Shown here: positions 36,201 through 47,900 of the stretch, piece after piece
Layout: each line of letters opens with the position of its first letter
Numbering within the stretch: the stretch's first letter is position 1
Origin: Heterotrichella gracilis
Lineage: Eukaryota; Sar; Xanthophyceae; Tribonematales; Xanthonemataceae
Length of the DNA: 64,000 nt
Assembly: GCA_032358255.1 (NCBI GenBank)
Contig: JAULBX010024405.1
Location: 186,001-250,000, forward strand
Direction of reading: 5' to 3'
The notes under the pieces: generated by a model
What the model saw: only the letters and a program-made list of their open reading frames with translations
The model's database searches: none
Told to the model about the DNA's origin: nothing
Made by a program: the position numbers and the translations under genes

Positions 36201-38006
36201 CATCGTGGATGCTCATCCCGCACAGGTGATGAGGATGAAGTCACAACCACATATGGGTACGATAGCATTGTGTATTTGTCTGATGGGTCTATATAGGTCC
36301 TAATGATACGTGGCGCCTCTCAGACAAACACACAATGCTGTCCCACCCAGCTAGTGGCCGCCTGGCAGGCAACTGGATCAACTGTATCCAGTCTCAGGCT
36401 GTTTTCTATGGTGGTACATCATCACCCATGCACAGTGCTGTCCACTACAGTGTCACCATCCGTCTCTGGAAACTGCATGAGACACCACCCTGTTGTGAAG
36501 CAGCGCATTGTGCCGCGTCCACTTGAGACCCCCTGTGTGGGTGGCCCGTTGAGTGCACACGGACACTGTGCAGTTGCTATACCGCAGAGCAACATTTCAC
36601 TCCATACCCATGACTGACGGTCATGCTGTATGAGGACACCATAGGGTACAGGCTGAAGACCGACCAACACAGAAAACTGCGTGACACCATGCAGCCGTAT
36701 GTCACTAACTGATACTGGCGAGGGCTGCGCCCAATGGGGGCTTGTCAGAGCGCAGTGGGGGGCAGATGGGGCCACCAAAGGGCGTTAGGCTTTTTACGGT
36801 TTTAGGTTTTTTAGGGTTAAAAGCGTTTTATATTTGACCCTTTGCAGTAGGCAGGTAATTTAACCTTTGGAGGCAGGCACGGCAGCCATGGGTTGCGCTT
36901 CAATGCATTGCGATGTGATGTCAAGGGTTTAGAGTTCTTTGGGAGAGTGCTCCCCAGGCTGCTTGAATGATCCTTGCATACCAATTGGCGACACACCCAT
37001 GTTGTCCATCTTATACGGCATTGTATATCGCCAAACCCTGCTAATGGCATTCCACCATCCACCCACCCGGTCCGCACAGTAGCTCCCTTGCCCTGTGCCG
37101 CAATTCTCTTTAGGGTTTAGGTTAACTTGCGCTCCTGCAACCCTAAACCCTACAACACACTTATCACGGACCAGGAACATGAGCGCAACCTTGGGCTGAC
37201 TTCGCTGCCTGCCACAAGCAGCTCTTAGAGATGTACTTGCGTTCAAGCAACCCTAAACCCTAAAACACACTCACCTCGGGTCAGGAACATGAGCGCGACC
37301 TTGGGCTGATTCAGCTGCCTGCCACAAGCAGCTCTTTGAGATTTACATGCGTTCCAGCAACCCTAAACCCTAAAACACACTCACCTCGGGTCAGAAACAT
37401 GAGCGCGACCTTGGGTTGACTCAGCTGCCTGCCACAAGCAGTGCCGTTGTCCCCCGGCACCGGTTCCACATTGACCCTTATCATAGGCTCAGTCACTGCA
37501 TCTGAACCATCGGCAGCTGTGGCGTTTTGCCCATTTGATGCGCTGGCACCTGCAGCACCAGATGATGCACATATAGGAAAATGATAAACAAATAAAAAAT
37601 GAAACAAACCACGCCCTGTCCTTGAACCAGCACGTCGTTCAAGGAAGGAGATGCACCAGGTACATTTTATGGCATAAATACCTGGTCAAGCGCCTAGTTT
37701 CTGTAAAACCTTCCTACTCATTTTCGACCGTACCTTTCAGGGAAGATGACACGCTCAGGTTTTGGAGAGCACTGCCAGCTGGCGAGGCGCTTCCAGCGCT
37801 GCCAGGCTGGCCTGTGGGATTAGCCATGAGACTGCCAAAATCCAGTGCGATACTTGCATGCGGACGCTTTTTGAATGCTTGCTGCAACGATGCCGCTTTG
37901 ATCCAGGGTTTGGTCAAGAGCGCCCTGCCCTGAGGCTGCAGTGCTTGCTGGGGCTGCCAGTGGGATGCTGCTGCCTCACTGTGAGGGCTCCACTTGGGTT
38001 GTTGCC
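33246..38006 (-). CDS. GT14/DUF266-like glycosyltransferase (core-2/I-branching family), 5' end unresolved
   Basis: Exons 38006-37734, 37549-37385, 35754-35216, 34828-34683, 34350-34190, 33934-33846 and 33578-33246 join in phase, 568 residues plus stop TGA. Family landmarks, in order: PKVALMFLTRG then PLHHEGLWKQWLQ; YLFNIYVHSAPDF; SVFRSTGIQNRVNARWGTHD; VKFVLLSESDVPLYP; WRKSPQWWALTREHA; YGDEHYFATVLA; TSTDWSVGGAHPKEY. These match the plant and algal BC10-like membrane glycosyltransferases that act in the Golgi on wall glycans or glycoproteins. Algae-specific insertions are seen: about 95 Ser/His-rich residues inside the third listed exon, and a Gly-rich loop near the C-terminus. An N-terminal signal-anchor exon is expected in 38010-38520 but I could not define it with the right phase. 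Confidence 0.85.
34862..35130 (-). repeat. Echo of glycosyltransferase exon 35216-35754 3' end plus TTTAGGG units
   Basis: About 35008-35128 is a near-identical copy of the exon end (THDLVQAALNLIQ...LYPPQ) with a GTAGCG donor. About 34890-34930 resembles the next exon's acceptor. TTTAGGG arrays lie at 34862-34884 and 34951-34965. Confidence 0.88.
35755..37144. other. Long intron of the glycosyltransferase, no exon supported
   Basis: At about 1.6 kb in full this is far longer than most introns here. It holds several open frames (36020-36268 -, 36303-36617 +, 36422-36778 -) without recognisable domains; a degenerate mobile element is possible but unproven. Confidence 0.4.
37145..37410 (-). repeat. 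110-bp tandem triplication spanning a donor splice site
   Basis: Three copies of the exon end (CGRQLSQPKVALMFLTRG), its donor, a CCCTAAACCCTAAA pair and a GCTTGAACGC-type tail, spaced 110 bp (GAGCGC at 37181, 37291 and 37401). The first copy in transcription order (near 37385) joins the upstream exon; the other two are identical enough to compete. Confidence 0.93.
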
Positions 38007-38519
38007 CTGCGCATCAAACACAACCAGCTGTTTAGGGTTCAGGCTTTTATAAAACCTCAATTATTTATTGGAATTTAGGGTTGTTGCCATGCGCACCAAA
38101 TACATCCAGCCATATAGAATCAGTCATGCATATGCAGCCTGCCATTGACCAAACACATTGGGTAATGCAGGGGATGCGGCAAATGCCTAAACACATTAAC
38201 AGCGGTTAACCCCAAACCCTAACGCAGCAGCTGCTACACTGATATCATACTATAGCGCGGATGCAGACCCTAAGACCTGGCGCAGCCAGAGACAGAAAAG
38301 CCCATAGTCCACAAGAGGGATGCTGCGGCCACTTTTGAGAAGCTGGCTGCGGAATGCAAGAACCAGGGCGGTTCTGTATGCCCTAAAAAAAACAGAGCTG
38401 CCTGCAGAATGCGTTCTGCAAGCACGTACACTAATGCAGCCGCCTTGTACCCATCGTGCACTTTTGGGCATTTATCACCCGCATGCATATACGTGATGTG
38501 CACCTGCTAGGCGCAGCGG

Positions 38520-41500
38520 TGGATTCTGCTACCAACACAGGCTCCTATAAACATGGGTGCAGCTGCATCATGGGCCATATGGGCTAACCGCTGCCTCAGG
38601 CATGGACTTTGCCAAGCACCAGCCAGCGACATTCAATACAGTGTACGGTGCACACTCTACAGTATTCAAGGGGATGTTATGTGATGTAAAACTCACAGCG
38701 ATGCAGTCTTCCACATTGCATTGTTGCAAAAAGAAGGCACTGTTGCTATCCACTCACCTGCGGCATCTCCCTTGCCATGCTGGTGCAACGCGATTGCTGG
38801 TGCTGTCAGGAGGCTGATGCTCAGTGTCATGGCGCAAATAACTATGCTTGGAACTGTGAAGCCAGTGACGAGTGTACGCACCATTGTACTGACATGTGTG
38901 TTCCCAGTCACAGTATGGAATATTGGCTACTGTGTCTCAACAGCAGCTGCAATGGGACTGGTGGCAGCGGGTGTTAAAGGTACTGCTCACATGGCTACCG
39001 CAGTCAACATTGGATGTCACAATGAACACGGCCTGAGGCATAGGCTAGTGCAGACCTGCCTGTACACCTTCAAGTTGACATGGGGCCATGAGAGTCACAG
39101 CACTGCAGAATGCCTTCCTGAAGATAGCAGCTTTGGACTGCTACCCTCCATCAGGCTATGAGTGAAAAAGAGCACAAGCACCCAGACTGCACTATAATGA
39201 ATAAATCAGACCGTCCTGACGACAGGCAGGACCTCAATGGGAGACGTACGTTCTACTATCAAACTCTAGAGTAAACCTCGAGGCAAAAACGTCACCCTTT
39301 CAAGATGGGTTGCCTGTGCATACGCTATCCCATACCCAAAATGCTCAGCAACAAACTATGCTTGACTACTGCTCACAAGGTCTGCATGGGCAGCAATATC
39401 TTTGAGCCACTAAAACACTCAAACTTGCAGAAGGCGCTACTGCAGGCCACCACGCAAAGCTGAAGGGCGGCGCAAACTTCAAGTTCACACGGGATAGCGT
39501 TCACACGGGATAGCGTTCACACGGGAAGTTCACACGGGATACCGTTCCACTGCCACAGTTGTCACTGTCAATTATCAGATTATGGGCGGACACAACCTTG
39601 GTGACCCTATTGCGTGCATGCTAACATCTGTATTGCAGTTTTAGAGTCGCTGGGCTTGAACACAGACCATGCTGATATGAAAGAACGCACGTTGCAGTCG
39701 AGGCTGCTTTTAGAAAGAAAGTGGGCCGTTCGTACTCACAAAGCACCTGACGGATCGATCACGGATGCATTCCCGTGCGGCTGCACCATGTGGTGACAGC
39801 TGGCAGTTGAGCCCCCTTCATACTCCATTGAAGGGTTTGTTGGCCTGGGTCATGGTGTGTGTAGGCCCGTATGGTGTGCTAGGTGGATTACAAACGCATG
39901 ATTACAATTTCACTTGTTACAATCGTTGCATGCCATGGTTGGATGTGTACATCGGATGTATGAGTAGTATGAGGCTGGTAGATTCATATGGGCAGCATAA
40001 ATCCAATTCATGGCACTTGTTTCCATGCTGGTGTTTGCAGCTGCAGGTCTCATCCGCTGATCGCTCATGAGCCATACAAAGCCGAACGGCATTCTTGTAT
40101 GTTGATAAAATGGTGCCATACACTGTATCCCCCCCACCAATGCCCCTCCACTTAGGCTGAGAAGACGCCATCACAATGACGCATTCTAGCATGATGCTAG
40201 CACACATCTGCTGAACTGCGGTGTGCGCACAGCATGGTACGCCCCTGTCAGCTTAGAGCATTCAGGAATAGTTGATTTGTTTAAGGGCAAATCTCAGGGT
40301 GGGGCGCCAGCCTAACAGCTAGCCTTGTGCAAGAAGCCAGCGGGAGTCCCAAACACCTAGATTTAGGGTTTAGGGTTACAGTAAGGCTTGCTGTATTCCA
40401 CCCAGGTGTGGCTTCGCTGACTGTCTGTAGTGTTTGTTTGTGCATAGTGGTCTACGCTACCTCCAGCAAAGATTTCCTTGCCAAAGAGTATATCCTTACC
40501 TGTTGTTGGAGGAAATATGTGTGCAATGCCATTCACCCACTGGGTGCAAAGTGCCTCAGTGCCAAGCGGGCAAACGCGAACGCGATGGGGTAAGTAGTAC
40601 GGGGAGCAAGTGGGTGGATCATGGGAGTGATATTTGGATGAATGTTATTGACCCAGTGTCTCCTGCCGCTCTTGCATATCCTATGGGCAGAGCAGTAGCT
40701 AGGTGAAACCTTTCATACCTGTCATGAAAGGTTTGCCCGTGACAAAATTAGGACTCTCCCTGTCTACTCGATCTTAATCCGATACATTAGTGCATATATG
40801 TGTAATATTTACTCCTTGTACCTAGGAAAACCGCGCACGAGGCGTGCGTTGCATCGCATGCATCAGCGGCATGCGATGCATGCACATGGCACATATCTGC
40901 AGTGCCACAGTTTAAAAGCCGGCGAGGGAAGCTGATGCAATGAAAGAGTCTGTGTAAACAGTGGTATCCTGTCCAGCCCTTCTTCTTAGACGCCTGCATT
41001 GCCACAGCCTAGCGGCTAGGCTTCCGGTCATACCCTCCTAGGGTTTACAAGGGTGGGCACCTGCCGACAATTAAGGGCGAAGCTTCTCAACAGCAGCAAA
41101 CCCACATTTCAGCCCTATCAGACGCTCCTGGCCATAGTTTGTGGACACAAAATGGTCGCTGAGTTGCCAGTGCTGTCCAGGTTGTTGTTTATGGGGTTGC
41201 AACGTTTGTCGCAGCTGAGGTAACATAGCCTGGGTGCCATCCGCGACTCAATACCTCCTGCTGGCGTCATTGTGGCTATTTGTACGACTCGAAGAGTGTT
41301 AGTGACGGGGTTTTGCAACCTTGGTGCACGGCTTTGAGCAAAGGAGGAGTTTGTGTGCAACCTGTTCTTGTCTGGCCTAGGCATCCACGTGCCTGAGGGA
41401 CACCTCAGAGTTGAACCCAAGTGGGCTTGACAACAGTCCTCTGGGAGTGACCTGCCAAGGGGTGAGTACAACCTGTCCCAGTTAGCATGCATCACTAAAC

Positions 41501-41938
41501 AAAGCTCTTGGTGGTGGAGGTCCCCACACCGTATTGTACCCCACAGCAATGTGTAATTAGCCCTGAATGTTCAGCCTGTCACACAAGCGCTCCAGTGGAT
41601 ACTCTCCTGAAATTAAATTAAAGCCCATTTAATAATGTTAACCTAGTTCAACATGTGCGCTGAGTGAGCGGAAGCGGAGCCTGTTGTCTACATGTTGCGG
41701 CAAGGAAACCCAAATAAACCCTAGGAGGCCCTACAAAACCATGCCCAAACCAGTTGTACCTGGGGCCAACCAGCTCTGCCTGCAATGCTGTGCAATTTGC
41801 ACACATGTGCTGCTGCACCAAGCCATGAATTTGGGACCAAAACTGTAATGGCATTAATTTCCCCATTACACTGCTGCATTACCACCATTTAATGCAATAG
41901 TTCTGAGGACACCTCATGACATTGCTGCAGTGCCCACC
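38520..41938. other. Gene-poor stretch
   Basis: The longest frame, 38721-39161 (+, 146 codons, hydrophobic stretches such as MLSVMAQITMLGTVKPV), has no recognised family. Short frames at 39614-40207 and 41118-41549 are likewise unassigned. A 16-bp tandem repeat lies at 39482-39545. The right end should contain the promoter of the ATPase gene. Confidence 0.45.
39482..39545 (+). repeat. Short tandem repeat, GTTCACACGGGATAGC unit
   Basis: Two perfect 16-bp units and two shortened ones (GTTCACACGGGA core four times). No gene context. Confidence 0.9.
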
Positions 41939-44900
41939 ATGAATTTGGGACCAAGGGGGGGCAACCCTGTCCCCTCCGCTGTCGCTAGCCTCCTTGCCAC
42001 ATGCCTAGTCAAGGGGAGGCCCCTCTGCAGCAAGGCCCTCAGAAACTCGCTAAATGCCGCGCATCTCAGGGGTTTTTCGGGAGCCGCGTGGGGGGCGCAA
42101 GGGGGGGGCGCAATGGGGAGGAGGTTGACGGGTGCGGGAGTGCGCAGGTAAGGGAGGGGAGGAGAGCGCTAGGGTTTTGAGCAGCATCGATGGGGTTTTT
42201 GGTGCTTGCAATTATCTTCATTCCTGCCTGTCCATAAACCAGCAAGGTGTGTTGACAATGTACTAATGTAGGAGTAAGCATAGAGAGCTGCCATGACAGC
42301 TTCACAAATGTCCAGGTGGGGTGCATACGCTGAGAGTGGTAACCTAGGCAAATTAAAATCATTGATCTGTGAAAACATTGTGTGTTTTCAAGGAGCCTTT
42401 CATGTACATAAAAACGTGTAAAATCAGCCTACTATTTTACGAATCTTGGGCCACATGTATGCACACTCGTTTTCCACAATGCGTGCCCTGTTAGGGATGT
42501 TCAATATCCCCATCGGATGGGGATATTGGTGCACAGCCAGGGTGCACAGCAGCATCTCATGTGGTATCTACCTTATGCTTGCAGGTTCCATCGAGGCATA
42601 GTCATGCAGTCTGCTGCTGGATCTGCAGAGGAGGGGGCCAAGGCTGCCGGAAAGAGCCTGTGGGAGAACATCGCCCGCTTTGTGAAAACCAGGTACGTTT
42701 TAGAGGCCCCGGGGTGTGTGGGGGATGGAGTGTGTGGGGGGGGCCGGGGATGGGGGGTAACAATGCAATGCCTTTTCGACGGTGGTGATCATCATGTGAT
42801 TGTAGATATGATCACCACCGGTGGAAAAGCATTGTATTGTCACCCCCCCACGCACACTGGATTAAATCAAAGCCTGTTAGCAAACAAGCGAGTACCAGGC
42901 AGGGCAGCAACAATCATTTATGCATGCCATTCGGACGTCAACTGGGGCTTTCTGCCACCAATCCCCTCACACATTTTTGGTGCAGGTGACTGGGGCCTAG
43001 ATGCTGCATACAAGGCATAGAAATTACGTTCACGCACATGCCGTGCATGCCATGCCTGGATTGAGCCAAATATGGCGGTATCGGTTCTGAAAAAGTGGAC
43101 TAGGTTGATTTGTGTTTTCCTCTGCCAGGGCTTGCATTTGCAAGCACCACAATGGTGTTGCAGGAAAGGCCAGCCATGGCAGATGACAACGAAATCAGCT
43201 TGAGCCACACAATCAGAACCAATACTGCCACGTTTGGCTCAATCCAGGCATGGCATGCGTGAAAATAATCACTATCAGGAATGTGAATAGGGTTGCGAGG
43301 CCAGGAGACCTGTTACTATCACATTCGTCAGAATTAAAAGCGTCCATCAAGGTTTCGCTGCTGATGCTGCAGGCGGACAAATGCTTGCACAAAACCCATC
43401 CTGCGTACAAAAACTTGCACAAATCACTCCTGTACAAAACAACAAACATCCTGGTCAACCAGAATTCGACAAGAAACGGTTCAATCCCCAATCCCCGCAG
43501 GTACCAGCTGCTGCTGCTGGGGACTCTGGGCCTGGCGGTTATTGGAACAGGTAAATACAAATCAGACTAAACGCGCTGCAGCAGGTAGAAATTGTAGCAA
43601 CTGCAATTTTGATTATTTATGAAGGCCTTAGAATTGTGCTGCAATGCCGATAGCAGCCCGGGACGTTCTTGAAGCTTGTGCAATCCTGTAGTCTTGATTT
43701 CATCATCAGCAACATTTCATGCTCAGGGGTCCTGCAGAAGGTCCCTACATCAACTTCAACAATATCTTCCTCCACAGGCGGCCCGCCCTACATTATCAAT
43801 TTTCACTCCCAACAGGCGTACACTTGCAAAACCCCAATTCCTTGTCTCACATCAAGCAATACTGTCACTCTGATGTCCCTCATACTTATAAGCCTTGTAG
43901 ACAGAGTTGCCATGAACCGCTGTTGCTGACTTTGTATCCCTTCCACAGGCGCCTCGCCTTATGTTGAGAAGTTCTACCGGCACCAGGTGTACAAGCGCGT
44001 GAGCACAGGCTTTGGGCCAGACCCTGGCAAGGGTTTGGTGGGGCGCCGCGCCACCAAGGACTACATCAAGAGCGTGGTGTTCAGCGGGGAGGAGGTGAGG
44101 ATTGCTTTAGGGTGTAGGGTTTAGGGTTTAGGGTTTAGGGTTTGTCCATGGTCGCGCCACCATGGATTACATCAAGAGCGTGGTGTTCAGTGGGGAAGAG
44201 GTAAGAACTGCGCAGGGTTTAGGGTTTGAGGTGTAGGGTTTGGTAGGGCGTTGCGCCACCCAGGACTACATCAAGAGTGTGGTGTTCAGCGGGGAGGAGG
44301 TGAGGACTGCTCAATTCTTGGTGGGCTCGGCGCCCCACCAGAGCCTAAACCTCAAATCCTAAATCCTAGGGTCTAGGTTTAGCTTAACCCTATATCAAGA
44401 GCGTGGTGTTCAGTGGGGAGGAGGTGAGGACTGGTTTAGGGATTGGGGTGTAAGGTTTAGGGTTTGTGCATTGTCACGCCACCAAGGATTACATCGAGAG
44501 CGTGGTGTTCAGTGGCAAGGAGGTTAAGGGCTGTTTATGATTTAGGGTTTAGGGTTTATGCACTGCTGGGCCACAAGGACTACATTAAGGGTGTGGTTTT
44601 CAGCGGGGAGGAGGCGAGGACCCTACCATTTTTACGGGAGAAATCCTGAATTGTCAACCCTGAACCCTAAACCCTGTGGAAACCCATATCCCTGTGAAAG
44701 TAGTGGTAAAGGCAGTCGAGAACGCGCTTAGGGCACCTCTCAAAAGTTTGTTACTTGTGATTCTCAGACTCCTGAAGCCCTGAGGATCTACTCATGTTTC
44801 TCATGCTCCCGCCTTTTCCCCCTGTGTCCAGGTTTCCCCCTTCTACTACGTCATCACCGGGCCACGGGATGGAGGCAAGTCGTTCATGCTGCAGCAGGTG

Positions 44901-47900
44901 CGGTGGAGAACCTTACTTAAACTCTTAAGCTGTAAACGCTTAATAGTCACTTGCGCTCCAGCTGGTGCGCAGGGAGCTGGGGTCTGGGAAGTTCAAGTCT
45001 AGCCAAATTGCATGCTGCTTATTGGGCGTGAATAATGACCCAGCTGGATTTGATCGTATTGGGATCCGGGTAGGCATGGATTCGGATGGTAGTGGATTAC
45101 GTTGGTTTAGGGTTTAGGGTCAAGATTGCCATGGCCAGTCAGCTCTGTACGCTGCACTTTTGAGCACACCATGCATGTTCATTCTCGCAAATTTTCAATT
45201 TCACAAATTCTCATTTGCACAATGCTCACCAACCTTATGCTCACTTGATATGCGCAGATCTACAAGGCAAGGCCATGGGCTACCTACACGAGCCCGCCAT
45301 GCCCGAGATAGTGTGGATTTGATGCCCCCAACCCCGTATTGCTTGCAGGCTTGCGTAATTTAATACCGTTCAATGGGCTCCTCAGTTTCTGTGCATTCAA
45401 CGTCAATCCTGACCCTCCCATCCTGCGCAGATTTGCAAGGAGGTGGGTGAGGGCGTGGGCTACCTGCATGTACCCGCCATGCCCGAGATAGGGTTTGGCA
45501 TTGCCCTAGGGGGGGCGATCAACTTCCGCCAGGAGGAGCACAAAAAGGTGGTCAACCTGGTCACCCAGCTGGGCATGGGGGGGCAAAAAGTGGCAGGTGC
45601 GCTTCAAGTAGCATTCAACACATTTTCTAGATTGGTTGGTTTGGTGCTCAGGTTGGGTCACAATATGGGGAGAAACTTTTGAGTTGTGGTTACGGGGCTA
45701 TGATGTCCAAAAAGGTGGTCAATCTGTCATTCAGCTGGGCATCCATGGTCGGGCAAAAGGTGGCAGCTGCATTCCATCACGCCACATCAAGCATGCCTTG
45801 GATCGGATCGGTGATGAAGGAGTGCTTGCAGGAAGGAGGATACGATAATCAATTGCCTCCCACCTGGGGTGAGGAGCTGCCTGCCAAAAAGCAACATCTA
45901 TGAACAAATGTTGGTCATCCCTCCCGCAGGCAGTTCCTCCCCTCACCTTGAGCAGCTGGACAAGGCCTGCCGCGCTCTGGAGCAGGCGGGGCAGCGGTAC
46001 AAAGCCGAGCACAACCGCCCATTTGTGCTTGTCATCGATGATACTGATAGGCTGAGGGAGCACGACGCGAGGGCACTGGAGGCGCTGCAGGTGGGGTGGT
46101 GGTGGCGGTGGTGCTGGTGCTGGTGGTGTAGGCGGCATGATGGAGGCGCTGTAGGTGGTGGTGGGTGATAGGAGGGGTGGACACCTGGGGCCTTGTCCAT
46201 CATTTCTGCCATAGCCTACACAAGATAAGGTGGATTTTTATTTTGTGCCCCCATCAATGCATTGCCGCAGGACATTGCTCATATTTGACCCAAGTCCTAG
46301 ATCATCACCACGGTGTTTCTGTCATACCCTACACTAGGGTTTTGAACATGCGCTGATCCACTCACATGCGCATGCAGGACCTTGCGCGTGACTGGGCCAA
46401 GTCCCAGATCATCACCACCGTATTTGTGGTCAGCGAGCACGAGACGCAGAAGAAGCTGCAGGGTAACGGAGTAGGGTCTAGGGTCTATGATATTTGGTCT
46501 AGGGTTTGTAGGGTGCAGGGTGTGTGGTCAGCGAGCACGAGACGCAGGAGAAGCTACAGGGTAAGGGTTTAGGGTTCAGGGCTTCGGGTTTGTGGTCAGC
46601 GAGCCTGAGACGCAGAAGAAGCTGCAAGGTAAGTCGGGCAGCTTCCCCTGTCACCAAGTGTATATCATCATGTATACAGTACCCCATGTCCACAGGGATA
46701 TGATGCTTTGAACAAGAACGATCAGGGGGTACTCCCCAATGCTATGACATGGGCAAACGGACAATTTGTGGAACGTAAACTGAACAACTTATGTTTCCTC
46801 TCTTCAGAGCGCCCTGCGTGGAGCCGCGCCTACGAGCCTGTGCTGCGCATCGACGAGCTGAATGATGAAGATGCCACCACCTTCCTGGTCAACAGCGGGC
46901 TGGACCTTGACCTCGCAAAGAAGGTGCGACATGTGCACTGTCTCCAAAAAAACTAAACCCTAAATCTTTACACCCTAAACCCTAGCTGAATGATGAGGAT
47001 GCCACCACCTTCCTGGTCAACAGCGGGTTGGATCCCAACCTGGCAAAAAGGGTAGGCTATGTGCACAGTCTCCAAAAACCCTAAACTCTAAACTCAGACC
47101 CTGACGAGCGGCGTGATCCCCAAGCTAACGCAAAAGGTAGGCCATGTGCACTGTTCACAAAAACTCTAATTATTAACCTCGGACCCAAAACAGCGGCGTG
47201 ATCCCCAAGCTATAGCTAGCTATGATAGCGGAGTAGATGTGGCATGTGCCCTGCTCTCTCCAAAAACCCTAAACCCTAACCCTGAGGCTCTAAACAGCGG
47301 CTTGATCCCTAAGCTAGCGGAGCAGATGTGGCATGTGCACTGCTTTCTCCAAAAACTATAAACCCTAAACATCAGACCCTAATCAGCCGGCTATAAACAT
47401 TCGGCTGGACCCTAAGCCAGCGGAGCTTGTGCGTCATGTGCACTGCATCCTCCGAGTACCTTAGACCCTCACCTCAGACCCTCGTCAGCGAGCAATGTGT
47501 CACAATCACAGTGTATATAGCTTGCATCGTAGGAGTTGTGGCGCGCAGGCTTGTTGTGCTCTCAGCAGGCTTGCTGTGCTCTGAGTCAGCGGAAGAGACT
47601 GTCGGTTCCATTGGTGCACAGCCTGTGTGTGTGTAAAGGCTGCCCGCGGATGTCTGCCCGCCGCGCATGCCCGTGTGTGTCTGCCCGCTGCTCATGCCCG
47701 TGCGCTTTTGCCATGTGTGGTTAATCCATGTCTTGCCCATGTGTGTCTGCAGGTGGCTGGCGTGGCAGGCGGGCGGTTCCAGCGGCTGCAGAAGTGCGTG
47801 CTCCTGCTGGGCAGGGGAAAGACCTTCCCGGGTGAGGATATGCAGTTTGATTAAAACTGAGAATTATATCTATGTGCTTACATGTTGTTTTTGATGCATG

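Noticed and set aside
38250-38503. First exon of the glycosyltransferase (MPKSARWV... or MHITYMHAGD...)
   Set aside because: Neither frame gives a donor in the phase required by the acceptor at 38007, so I left the 5' end open.
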